A DNA stretch of 64,000 bases, taken from assembly GCA_902778255.1 (NCBI GenBank), contig CACYXD010000003.1:1-64000 (forward strand). The letters run 5' to 3'. Source of the DNA: an uncultured Prevotellaceae bacterium. Lineage in GTDB: Bacteria; Bacteroidota; Bacteroidia; Bacteroidales; Bacteroidaceae. The position numbers and the translations under genes are program-made. The notes beneath the pieces are model-generated. The model saw only the letters and a program-made list of their open reading frames with translations, was not told where the DNA came from and did not search any database. This document shows positions 44,001 to 51,688 of this stretch, one piece after another. Within the stretch, counting starts at the first letter, position 1. The number at the start of each line of letters is the position of its first letter.

Positions 44001-47000
44001 TCGCCAGAGAGCAACTGTGTGGTCTGATCAACACCCAGTTCAAAGACTGCCAGTCCCTCTTCATCCAACGGCAGTATTTCGCGGTTCATACCAGTCTGCA
44101 TGCCGTTCTGGATGGTTACATAACCGCCAGTGACGGGCACAATGTTCAGACGCTCCGTGGTCGGGTCGTTGTTATAACGGTAGCTCTCAGCCAGCTGTAC
44201 CTCGATGTAGTACTTACGCTCCAGACTGAAAACAGGATAGCCGAAGGTATAGGCGGCCTGTCCGTCAGCACCCTTGTAGGCCAGTGGCACGGTAGCCCTG
44301 TTGCCTGCCAAGTCAGTGGCGGTGTAGGTCTTGTCGCCGAAGTAGCTGAAGTTATCAAAGCCCTGCTGTCTGTAGGTCAGCTCTATGGGGCTGCGATAGA
44401 TGCGGTTATAGATAGCGTTGTACGTCAGCTTAGGATCGGTCACGTCATTGCCATCCACATCCGTGAACGTACCGACAAAGGTAGTATCCTTCGGTGTCAG
44501 ACAGTCGGTCAGGTCGATAACCTCGCTGACCTGGTCTTCCTGGAACAGGGTAGGATAGCCCTTACAATATACCTGCTCTACCTTCCAGCGTACGGGCGGC
44601 AGCTTCAATACATATTCGCCAGTAGTTGGGTCTGGCGTCACTTCCATACGTTTGCGTGTTGTCTTCACCATCGTCTGGTGGCCGTTACCGCCAGCATGCT
44701 CGATGACTTCCTCACGTTCCTTCTTATTCTTGTTTGTAACGTCATATACCAGCCAAGAGCCGTTGTCGCCTTCTAAGGTGATCACCATCTTCAGCGAGTC
44801 ACCCAGGTTGTTCGTTGACAGGTTGTTACCCAGTGGCAGATTGCCTTGCTTCATACCACCCACTACGCGACCGGTCAGCTTCACCTTCGTAGCGTCGTAG
44901 AAGCGGATGTCGGCCACATCGCCTGAGAAGTCATGGCCTTCCGGGCCCTTGAAGTAGCCTGCGTTCGTGAAGTCGTGGCCGTCCATCATCACCTGGATGG
45001 TGTCTCTGCCACTTCTTACGCGGAACGAGAAGCTACCGTCGTAGTCGGTCTCTATTGGCTTACCGGCACTGTTATAGACCTCCATGTCGTTCACCTTGAA
45101 GCGGGCACCCTTCACGGGGATGCTGGTACCTTCGTACCATACGAGTCCTGAGAAGCGCTTACCATCGATGATGATAAAGTCGCGCAGCGTCTCGTCGTTA
45201 CTCTTCGAGTCGAAGGTCACGCTGGCAGCATCTTTGCCCTGTTCGGTCTTGATGGCGATGGGCTGCACCTTATAGGTTGTGCTTACACCACCTTCCTTAT
45301 AAGGCAGCTCGTCGGCCACAAAGTATCCGCTGGCATCGGTATATACCGTAGCCAGTTCTACGCCGTTGTCAGGATTGCTGACGGTCACCTTCACCTTAGC
45401 AGCACCGGTACCGTCGTTAAAGCGTACGTAACCTGCCACACGACCGGTGTTCTTACAGTGACCGTTGGTGACGTTGGTCTCTGAGAAGGTCAAGCCCTCA
45501 CAGTCGTTCGTCGCGCGTACCTTATATTCATAGTCCTTCACGGGCGATACGGTCTTGTCCTCGTAGCTCAGGTTGTCGAGGTTGGTTGCCACCTCCTGCC
45601 AAGCATCGTCGCCCTGGCCAACTTCGCGGCGCAGTACGGTGAAGTAGTCGATGGGGTTGCCGTCGGTATCCCAACTCAGCACCACGCTGCTCTGGCGCGT
45701 TTCCGTCATCAGCGTCTTCTCAATCTTACCGTTGCTGGTATGATAGAAGTCAGGCAGTGTCGGCTTGGTAATCTCTGCATAAGAGGGTTCATCCATCGTC
45801 GTGGTGACAGGATTGACGTCGTTGCCATCCTTCTTCCAGCCGCTACCGAGATACTTCTCGACATCTTCCTGAGTGATAGTCACCTCATTGGAAGACTTGA
45901 TGATAGGCACAACCTTGTTGTCGACAATCTTCCAACCGTCTGCACCCATGGTAGCCAGTAGCTCATTTGCAATAGTTGCATTGTCCTTTGTGGTCATCAC
46001 GGGCACAGCCTTGCCATCGACAATCTGCCAAGAACCAGCCTGCTCACCGTTCATCAGGTTCATAACCTCGTTCTGGTCGCTCTTGTTGTAGGCTGTCACA
46101 CCCCAGTCACCCCATGTAGTATTTGTAATGGTGTTGCTGCTCTTGCTATTGCTTCCCCAGTGTTTGCCAGTACCAGAACTGCTATCTACGCAGAAGCAAA
46201 TGTATTTGGCTACAGGATTACTGGGAACACAATTGTAAACACGGTGGAAGTTCCAACCACCTTCACCACCCCATCCAATGATGCAACCTACAATTGAAGA
46301 AGCATCATTATTAGTGGTAATCTTGCCGTCGAAGCGAACGTCATTCATATTTACATCTGCAGCTCCAACGTGTCCAATGACGCCGGCTGCATGGGTGCTC
46401 GACGCGGTCACTTCTGTAGATACCCACACACGGTCAATATTGATAGTAGGTGAACCGATTCTGCAACCAATCAGTCCTGCGGAATGTATGCCACCACTAA
46501 TTTTGCCCGTTACGTGCAGATTACTGATGTTGGCATGCCAAACATAGCAGAAAACAGCGCAGGGCTTACCGTCACCGCGATTAATGTTAACATTCAGCGT
46601 ATGACCATTACCGTCGAAGGTACCACGCCAAGGTGTGTCTTCGCTTACACCTATACCAAGGCTAGTGGTGATGTCGGCTTCAAGCTTGGCATCAATCCAA
46701 TAATTGCCTTTAGAAACCTCTGTCATTTGATGGAATGTGGCCCAGTCGTCAGCGTTGCGGATGGCGATAAACTTCGAACCCATTCCTCTTGTGGCATGGC
46801 TGTTGGTAACCGTCACAGTTCCGCTAGCATCCTTTCGTGCCCATGTTTCGTTGTTGTCTGTTTTGGTGTTGATGCGGTCGGGCGCAAATAGACAGTTATT
46901 AATGGTTGCACTACTCGTTGCATCAACCCAACTGATGAAACCACCATTACCATAGCAATTATCACCCTCAAAACGGCCGTCGAACTTACTGTTGGAGATG

Positions 47001-49669
47001 GTAACATTGGAATTGGATACGCGTCCTACGATACCAGCGAGCGTACCTTCACCATCCATGGTACCTTTCAGGGTAATCGATGAGTGGCAGTTCTCAATGG
47101 TTGCCGTGCCATTTTTGACCTGAGCCACAAGGCCTGCAGGATACATCTGGCTGGATGTGATGGTACCTGCCGTATTCAGGTTATTAATGGTTGCATTGCC
47201 CACATTGGCGAAGGGAGCAACGAATTTTCGAGAATGGTCTCCTACGCTGAAGGTCAGCGTATGGCCATTACCTTCGAAAGTACCACGGTAGGCATAAGCT
47301 TCTTCCCAGCCGACCATGATGCTACCTGCATTCACATCAGCTTCGAGGATGGCATCCACGTCATACTGACCTGCGGCAGCCTGCACCAAATCTCTAAATG
47401 TAACCCAGTCGCTATAATTGCGGATGAAGATAAGAGACGTATACTCCACGATGGCATAGCTGTTGATGAGCGTCAAAGAGCCTGAACCGTTACGTGCCCA
47501 CGTTGCGCAGCCATCAGACTTGGTGGTGATGTGTCCAGCAGCGAAGAGACTGTTCTCAATGGTGACAGTGCCGTTGGAAAAGCCCACGTAGCCACCGTTG
47601 TGGCTGCAGTTCTTTCCATCAAAAGCGCCATCGAACTTACAGTTGCGGAAATTGACACTGGCACCACCATTGACAATGGCAATGAAACCACCGTTAGCGG
47701 CATTGCCATTCACACTGCTGTTAATAGTGGTCGACGTGCGGCAACTCTCGATAAAGACTTTCGAGTTGGGGCGAACGTCGCCAATAAGACCGGCGGCATG
47801 CCTCCCACTGGTGCTGATAGTGCCAGCCACGTGCAGGTTCTTGATAGTAGCATTGCCCACGTAGCGGAAAGGAGCAGAAAACAGCTCCGTATCAGTTCTG
47901 TTAAAGGTCAGTGTATGGCCATTACCATCGAATGTGCCACGATAGTAAGCACTTTCACTTCTTCCCACACGCCAATCAGTCGTAATGTCAGCATAGAGGC
48001 GGGCATTCACATCATACTCGCCCTTGGCTGCTTCCACTTTCTGGGAAAACGTCGTCCAGTCTTGAGCCGAGCGGATGGGGAAGAAGTAGTCCGTCACATC
48101 GTCTACGAAGTTGATGGGCGACTTGGCTTTCTCCACATACATCTCTACATCATAATGTACGCACGGGCGATAGAAGCTGACCACCTTGTAGCGCTGGTCG
48201 CGCTCGTCCTTGTTCAGCTCAATCTTACGGTCCTCAACAACCTTGCCTTCACCGTTCTTCGAGGTGACGTGCAGAATCATCTTGGCACGATCGTCCCACA
48301 CACCGTTATACTCGTTGGCATAGTCCCACGACACACGGACAGTATAGGCACGCTCGTCCTCCCACTTGGCATTCCAGGTAGCAATGCGCAACAGATGCAG
48401 GTTGTCCACCACCGTGGAGGCGCTGGTGGCACAGTTATTGAGTTGGTCCCAGCCCCATATCTGACTCATGGTACGGCGCACACGGTAGGTCAGCTTATCC
48501 AGCGTACCACCATTTACCAGCATGCCGTTCTTGATAGACTCGATAATGGTGCTATCAACAAAGGTATAGACAGACTTCTTCGAAGCCTGCGTAAACACCT
48601 CTTGGCCGATGGTCTTGAAGTCTTTCTCCTCACCGGTCAGCGAACGCTGAATCTCGAAGAAGTCGGTCAGCGCAAAGTCCTCAAAGTCGAGGTACGACAC
48701 GTTCCACTTTACCTCCACCTTGGGCTTGACGCCCGCAATGGCGGTGGCCGTCAGTCCGTTGGGCGCATGGATCATGGTCAGGTTCTGCTGCGCCGACTGG
48801 ACGTTCTCTATATCATAATAGGAATCGCCCTCGCCTTTCTGCCTATAACTGGCGATGATGCGGAAATTGTTATGAGGCACAGTGGCATCGAGACGGATGA
48901 CACCAGTGTTCTCGTTGGTGGGCATATCCACCTTGATGACCTTGTTGTTGGCATCGGTATATTCGTAGCGAATCTTGGTGATATCGTTAGATGCCAAGAA
49001 CCAGGGCACTTCTATCTGACCCTTGAACTTGGTAGAAAGCATGGCATCAGAGGTGATGGGCTGCAGCGTCTGACCGGCCGAGGGCATAGTGATGGCTTCG
49101 GGGGCAGGGAGCGTCAGCGTTGCTTCCTTACGGCTGTTACCATTACGTAACACATCCCATTTGAAGGTCAGTTTCTTGCCCAACACGTCGTAGGGCACGT
49201 ACCAGAGCGCAGTGACGTCGTAGGTCTCAGCATCGTCGTTGTTGCGTACCACATTGCCACCTACGGCACCGCCGCTGGTCACCTTCACATTGTTGCTGGT
49301 GTTGCCCAGCGTTACCTGGATATAACCGCCAGCCTCAGTGGAGAATGTCGTCCAGCACTTGTTGGCATCGCCGTCGATATTCTCGGAAGCTTTCCACTCA
49401 AAGAGCGTGATTTCGCTTGCGCCGGCAATGGACACTTTCAGTTTACCGTCTTTAATCCAGCAGTCGGCACCCTCCTGTTGATAGACCGGTACATGAATCT
49501 TCACGGTGTTAGAACCATCGAGCGACACACCGTAGTTGTACGACATATCCACGTACGTAGTGTAGTCACCATCGGCCAATGCCGTCTGAGGCAATAGCCA
49601 TGCAAATAGCGCCGCAAGCATTATTAGCCAAGGCCGCCCTCGCAAAAAGTTCTTCGTTAGATTAATCAT
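38003..49669 (-). CDS. giant secreted surface protein B (3888 aa)
   Basis: A Sec signal (WLIMLAALFAWLLPQTALA) precedes beta-sandwich segments. Residues about 530-1160 hold three tandem copies of a GLUG-like beta-solenoid unit (YRGTFDGNGHTLTF, NATIKNLHVAGTIS, AAGLIGDV). A fibronectin III-like domain (about 1300-1400), Cna-B-like domains (GYVRFNDGTGAAKVKVTV), an acidic run near 2400 and two LamG domains (about 2820-3180) follow. The tail has two modules of the lipoprotein type and a type IX sorting signal (KSGVYIFNGRKVVVK). Adhesion or glycan binding is likely. It is collinear with the paralogue at 51671. Confidence 0.85.
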   Translation of the reverse strand: MINLTKNFLRGRPWLIMLAALFAWLLPQTALADGDYTTYVDMSYNYGVSLDGSNTVKIHVPVYQQEGADCWIKDGKLKVSIAGASEITLFEWKASENIDGDANKCWTTFSTEAGGYIQVTLGNTSNNVKVTSGGAVGGNVVRNNDDAETYDVTALWYVPYDVLGKKLTFKWDVLRNGNSRKEATLTLPAPEAITMPSAGQTLQPITSDAMLSTKFKGQIEVPWFLASNDITKIRYEYTDANNKVIKVDMPTNENTGVIRLDATVPHNNFRIIASYRQKGEGDSYYDIENVQSAQQNLTMIHAPNGLTATAIAGVKPKVEVKWNVSYLDFEDFALTDFFEIQRSLTGEEKDFKTIGQEVFTQASKKSVYTFVDSTIIESIKNGMLVNGGTLDKLTYRVRRTMSQIWGWDQLNNCATSASTVVDNLHLLRIATWNAKWEDERAYTVRVSWDYANEYNGVWDDRAKMILHVTSKNGEGKVVEDRKIELNKDERDQRYKVVSFYRPCVHYDVEMYVEKAKSPINFVDDVTDYFFPIRSAQDWTTFSQKVEAAKGEYDVNARLYADITTDWRVGRSESAYYRGTFDGNGHTLTFNRTDTELFSAPFRYVGNATIKNLHVAGTISTSGRHAAGLIGDVRPNSKVFIESCRTSTTINSSVNGNAANGGFIAIVNGGASVNFRNCKFDGAFDGKNCSHNGGYVGFSNGTVTIENSLFAAGHITTKSDGCATWARNGSGSLTLINSYAIVEYTSLIFIRNYSDWVTFRDLVQAAAGQYDVDAILEADVNAGSIMVGWEEAYAYRGTFEGNGHTLTFSVGDHSRKFVAPFANVGNATINNLNTAGTITSSQMYPAGLVAQVKNGTATIENCHSSITLKGTMDGEGTLAGIVGRVSNSNVTISNSKFDGRFEGDNCYGNGGFISWVDATSSATINNCLFAPDRINTKTDNNETWARKDASGTVTVTNSHATRGMGSKFIAIRNADDWATFHQMTEVSKGNYWIDAKLEADITTSLGIGVSEDTPWRGTFDGNGHTLNVNINRGDGKPCAVFCYVWHANISNLHVTGKISGGIHSAGLIGCRIGSPTINIDRVWVSTEVTASSTHAAGVIGHVGAADVNMNDVRFDGKITTNNDASSIVGCIIGWGGEGGWNFHRVYNCVPSNPVAKYICFCVDSSSGTGKHWGSNSKSSNTITNTTWGDWGVTAYNKSDQNEVMNLMNGEQAGSWQIVDGKAVPVMTTKDNATIANELLATMGADGWKIVDNKVVPIIKSSNEVTITQEDVEKYLGSGWKKDGNDVNPVTTTMDEPSYAEITKPTLPDFYHTSNGKIEKTLMTETRQSSVVLSWDTDGNPIDYFTVLRREVGQGDDAWQEVATNLDNLSYEDKTVSPVKDYEYKVRATNDCEGLTFSETNVTNGHCKNTGRVAGYVRFNDGTGAAKVKVTVSNPDNGVELATVYTDASGYFVADELPYKEGGVSTTYKVQPIAIKTEQGKDAASVTFDSKSNDETLRDFIIIDGKRFSGLVWYEGTSIPVKGARFKVNDMEVYNSAGKPIETDYDGSFSFRVRSGRDTIQVMMDGHDFTNAGYFKGPEGHDFSGDVADIRFYDATKVKLTGRVVGGMKQGNLPLGNNLSTNNLGDSLKMVITLEGDNGSWLVYDVTNKNKKEREEVIEHAGGNGHQTMVKTTRKRMEVTPDPTTGEYVLKLPPVRWKVEQVYCKGYPTLFQEDQVSEVIDLTDCLTPKDTTFVGTFTDVDGNDVTDPKLTYNAIYNRIYRSPIELTYRQQGFDNFSYFGDKTYTATDLAGNRATVPLAYKGADGQAAYTFGYPVFSLERKYYIEVQLAESYRYNNDPTTERLNIVPVTGGYVTIQNGMQTGMNREILPLDEEGLAVFELGVDQTTQLLSGENALKTVTFTAEQDGTVYEAEPLNGFVLNMFPIGAGVDVMTNGQPLLFDILRDPPGSKSSATLSEGSLMNYSYQMDLSTSAGVKYTAAMGEKVNSYLGTVAAPMGAGTASGDIFTAENGDATSSEFVFNLKGEKAYSYTMTTNSDITTSSDPTMVGADADLYIGLVQNIQVMPMSTIRAIPDSMYQHMAGRVGLTTGEGPMGLMGMFSTYGSMLHIAEGYDAQGNKFHLVRDESMAYGPKLQSQFIYSQDYILKTVIPGLAKDILKLMYIGTQEEAQAMANSTKRPVYLSLRDQQDPLFGVANAEYNTTVTVPNDTTNYIIILPKTTDQLFTDEVSEKAALIGGWAQMIAQNEYQKLTADDLVANYDISGADNVSYSESFETNYTNSMMLQFPFADDPVFFSADEDKDASEMLGEQIVEAILKALQTVEEEEPGAKMDPEKEKEPTGSEAEIGFGGTKFKWKLTPVLTSECLGTYGSGKQYVRKESFTIAPDPLSHLNVDVYRAALPDLGDDEEEEEEEFELIPDDPSSRINDNSDLATIFLSDKFKKEQKYILKQFEQEVIMLVAGPQGFVFRTRGGATCNPWEDQRTTMIYEPGQVLDQRTLKINNPKIRIDKQSVSGVSVNDAARFTVYLANESEKPEAVYTYDTYRLFADDMSNPNGAKIFVDGQALTANGVSITLIPGMVTEKTIEVRAGKGFDYEGLRVGIESPTDPEHTRELASFDIHFLREAGGVDIAMPGDKWVINTNAQMDGKRGWYIPVVINGFDKHQHNFDHIEFQYKESQRGDDAWTNLCSYYADSLLMANANGVREMIPENGNIVTQFYGESWVIEKPYDLRAVVFCRNGNSFLTTASKIISGVKDTRRPQLFGTPEPKSGLLNINDDIVFNFSEDIEYNYLRAGTNFEVKGEVNNNELSENVSIQFTGKASVESEAKRNFSGKDVTIDLMVKPAETGREMPLFSHGTNGDKLQLWLTEDFKLKAVINDATFISTEAIKKNFFTQVALVINHEVDSLTFYRDGDKIGKFKMETPYNGTGTLIFGRTNEGDRMDSKYYEGRMMEARLWYRTMDGGLLSTTYGNRRLTGYEQGLVDYYPMNEGSGDYAADHTQGANAKLMGANWAIPRGMSLHLDKADKGLELAQSALSRTAEQDYTLMFWFKTDAEGRGTLLSNGRGLKEDDGAKHQFHIGFEAEKLMYRSNGRAIEVAGNWSDGQWHHYAMTVNRTRNVANIYVDQEVRASFETDSLGGISGGYPLIGSSRYVVDKQSYDGATPLKGNIDELAVFAQALPQTLISNFAKKSPNGDEAGLVTYLAFDRSERQSDNTIEMKPYVYSKVIERTVDGGIVYELDPETQKPTTTPARRYEFTADEEVILAHIDATQAAPVLPYEELTNLKYSFIGRGNQVMVELDEPNAKLNHRNIYVTLYDVEDKYGNTLASPQTSTFLVTASSLEWLVNRLDVTIKYGSGESCELPFYNNSATNHTYTIENCPQWLTLNKYSDVIAPQALDYVMATVNKDLNIGTYNEILYLTDEEGITEPFYLNLTIEGEQPEWAENISSDLLKNSMNISGQVYLYDELDTDARDIVGVFDNENQCHGFANISHSAQTGETGLYLTVYDSQASGHALNFRLWQYSTGREIVLTPESTITFAKDAMLGSDTPVRFDGGEAFVQNFKLQEGWNWVSFNLKSDQLSDVNTLLGGMKWSDGDILTDLGSNLTLTYEAAQKQWIATGSTDTVTISPKNAYAIKVSKAGTLPIGGTVIKDQDDRTIKVSKGWNAIGYTPMTNLSVETALSDYFDNAEPGDVIKSHTEFAYFTKQGNTGRWRGSLQFMKPGEGYMMLRKAESDVSFTYPFYDLNSNFREDWNTGTTRAAAAAKARSTMSVSAVVEGFEVEDGDALIAYSNGEECGSVIVNSQLSIVNYLSIAGDASANIWFAIERDGEIVASTGEVMTYKANAVIGSPDQPTAINFVRAEYADGQWYSINGMKLQKRPTKSGVYIFNGRKVVVK
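38266..38298. repeat. 7-nt repeat array inside giant gene B
   Basis: AATTGAC, AATTGAC, AATTGAG, AATTGAC, AATTA. It encodes NSQLSIVNYL in the last module, at the same point where giant gene A carries a different array. Confidence 0.85.
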
Positions 49670-49702
49670 ATTTATAGTTTTTAGAATTATAGGTACTAAT
49701 TA

Positions 49703-49837
49703 TTATTCTTCGTCACCAATGTTTATGTCGTTACCGTTCTTGAAACTGCTTACTTCATTTGAGCCCTCTAACATAACGACGGGACCGCGAAGAAGGACAG
49801 TGTACGTCTTCGGCTTAATATATGTATTCTTTTTCAT
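49703..49837 (-). CDS. 44-residue peptide next to fimbrillin
   Basis: An ATG three bases after the fimbrillin stop opens a frame of 44 codons. It starts MKKNTYIKPKTYTVLLRG and ends in an acidic tail (DINIGDEE), and includes a VVMLEGS segment. Small proteins with a KP near residue 9 and a hydrophobic middle ending in a GS are frequent beside Bacteroidales surface-protein genes, as I recall. There is no signal peptide. Tight spacing suggests translational coupling to fimbrillin. Real expression is unproven. Confidence 0.6.
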   Translation of the reverse strand: MKKNTYIKPKTYTVLLRGPVVMLEGSNEVSSFKNGNDINIGDEE

Positions 49838-49840
49838 AGC

Positions 49841-50800
49841 TTAAGGAATAATTTTATTATTAGGACTGTTATATAGCGAATTCTTACCGATGTTAATCTT
49901 TACATCGTACTTCGTGCCTTTCTCGAAAGTGGCAGCAAAGGGGATATAGGCTGTACCGCTATAAACCTGTGTGCTAGTACTTGTATTGGTGATAGTACAC
50001 GTCACTTCAAGATAGGTGTTGCTTAACGCCCCACTGGGATTCCATGCCGTCAGCGTCTGTGGAATCAGGAAGAGATAGGAGTCATCCTCGCTACCATTCA
50101 GGAGTACGTAGCTATCAGAGGCAAGAGTCTGCGACGAGCTTAAAAGCGTGTAATTAGTGCTTGTAGTGCCCAACGTCCACGATTGTGTACCGTAATAATA
50201 CTTACCATCTTTGATAACATTCTTAAGTACGATGCTGCTAACAGTCAGTGTCTTGTCGTTAATGTTCGTCGACTTCTTCACATAGAAGCGCAGGGCAGAA
50301 CATGCGTGGTCAAAGGTGAAAGATAGTTTGCCGCCGGTGCCACTATAGGTACCGCTGGCCGTAGCCACCAACAAATCATGCTGGCTTGCGGCAGCCTCCT
50401 CAACTGTGAAGTTGATGTAGGGTAACTTATTGGCATCTTCTGTTTGATTGAATGTGCCATCAGTGTAGGCGTACCAAGTAACCTCATCTGAAGTACCGGG
50501 CCATGAACCCGTACTTGACCATTTCCCTTCAGAACCTTTCGTGGCTGTAATTGGATCTGAACTTGCTTCACTACCATACACATAACTCATATTGAACTTG
50601 TCAAACGATGAATTGGTAGTTATCGCCGCTCTCGTTGTACCACCCCCTTCACCATCTTGAACCATGGGATTTTCCGTGACCTCGATGGTCATTGGGTAGA
50701 ACTTGGGCTGTTGTGACGTCAGCTCGTCATCATCGCTGTTGCTGCAAGCCCCGAGTGCGAGGCTTGTCAGCAGAACGAATATTAACTTTGTCTTATTCAT
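49841..50800 (-). CDS. fimbrillin-family (Mfa-like) lipoprotein
   Basis: 319 residues. Lipoprotein signal MNKTKLIFVLLTSLALGAC with lipobox LGAC. The body fits fimbrillin A-like pilins: RAAITTNSSFDKFNMSYVYG after a flexible N-terminus, WPGTSDEVTWYAYTDG, and KLSFTFDHACSALRFYVKKS, the conserved FxHaxS strand. The C-terminus has the donor-like AYIPFAATFEKGTKYDVKINIG. Such proteins are surface-exported as lipoproteins and trimmed by an Arg-gingipain-like protease before assembly; the GGTTRA site could serve. It sits between the two giant-protein units. Confidence 0.85.
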   Translation of the reverse strand: MNKTKLIFVLLTSLALGACSNSDDDELTSQQPKFYPMTIEVTENPMVQDGEGGGTTRAAITTNSSFDKFNMSYVYGSEASSDPITATKGSEGKWSSTGSWPGTSDEVTWYAYTDGTFNQTEDANKLPYINFTVEEAAASQHDLLVATASGTYSGTGGKLSFTFDHACSALRFYVKKSTNINDKTLTVSSIVLKNVIKDGKYYYGTQSWTLGTTSTNYTLLSSSQTLASDSYVLLNGSEDDSYLFLIPQTLTAWNPSGALSNTYLEVTCTITNTSTSTQVYSGTAYIPFAATFEKGTKYDVKINIGKNSLYNSPNNKIIP

Positions 50801-50815
50801 AATTCTTTTCTTTTT

Positions 50816-51577
50816 TTAACGCTTTGTCTTGGCTGCATCGGTGAAGGTATAGACCTTACCCGTAGCAGCTTGATAATATTTCAGAGTGATGCTCTCACCT
50901 TCCTCACAACCATAGACGATTAATGACAGGTTATCGAAGGCTGATGACACGCCACGGCACTCGTTTCCAACGAAAGCAGCGAAGTAGTCGCCCTGTGCAG
51001 GCTGTATAGAAGCCTTGGCAATGATAGTGCTGACATTGAGATTCATCACCACTGGATACTTGGCCGAACCGAGGGTGAACTCAGGAATGTACGCCTCATC
51101 AATGCCGGTGGTTTCGTCAGCGTCCAAGTTGATGTCACCCGTCAGCGTGAAGAGGTGCTTCAACTGTTGGCTGTAGTATTGCAGTGACATGTTCACGGTT
51201 CCCGCCTCTTTGCCGTAGGCCTTCATCAGGAACTTTCCGTTTTCTGTCTGTCCTGTGCCTATTTTGACGGCAGGACTGGCCAGTCCGCGCAGTTCACCGT
51301 TTACGAAGAGCGCCAACAGGTCTCCACTGGATGCGAATGGCATGAGCGTCTCTTCAATCTGTACTTTCAGGATGGTTCCAACCTCGTATAGATAACCGTC
51401 AGGCTCGGTCCAGTTGGGGCGTTCCTGGTTGTTGCTCCAGTCCATCGCCCACTGTGGGGCCTCAGTGACTGCTGCCTCAGTGATCAGCACTTCCTTGCTG
51501 TCACTGTCATCGTCGCTGCTGCAAGCCCCCAGTACGAGGCTTGCCAGCAGAACGAACATTAATATTATCTTATTCAT
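50816..51577 (-). CDS. surface lipoprotein, paralogue of the one at 37133
   Basis: 253 residues. MNKIILMFVLLASLVLGAC is nearly identical to the signal of the paralogue, and the body keeps TEAPQWAMDWSNNQERPNW, DLLALFVNGELRGLASPA and YFAAFVGNECRGVSS with LKYYQAATGKVYTFTDA. It follows giant gene A, as its paralogue follows giant gene B, so the giant-lipoprotein pair was duplicated together. A matching pair could form a complex on the outer membrane; that is inference. Confidence 0.75.
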   Translation of the reverse strand: MNKIILMFVLLASLVLGACSSDDDSDSKEVLITEAAVTEAPQWAMDWSNNQERPNWTEPDGYLYEVGTILKVQIEETLMPFASSGDLLALFVNGELRGLASPAVKIGTGQTENGKFLMKAYGKEAGTVNMSLQYYSQQLKHLFTLTGDINLDADETTGIDEAYIPEFTLGSAKYPVVMNLNVSTIIAKASIQPAQGDYFAAFVGNECRGVSSAFDNLSLIVYGCEEGESITLKYYQAATGKVYTFTDAAKTKR

Positions 51578-51597
51578 AATACTCTTTATTTAATGTT

Positions 51598-51688
51598 ACT
51601 TAACGACGATCTTGAGCTACGCTCGAGCTCGTTCCCGTTCGGAAGAACTCGAGCAAGCTCAGTTCTTCGCTCACTTAACCACGACCTT
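51598..51688. mobile_element. 59-bp hairpin element flanked by 16-bp direct repeats at the end of giant gene A
   Basis: The same element as at 37930, with the same 59-bp core (51614-51672). The distal direct repeat (ACTTAACGACGATCTT, 51598-51613) differs by two bases from the coding copy (ACTTAACCACGACCTT, 51673-51688), whereas both copies match at the B locus. Confidence 0.7.

Noticed and set aside
47531-49150. A 539-codon frame on the plus strand opposite giant gene B, and similar long ones (43781-44776, 53243-54325, 56984-57970, 61442-62275)
   Set aside because: They mirror the codon pattern of the giant genes, have no promoter or recognisable domain, and read as His/Val/Gln-rich low-sense protein.
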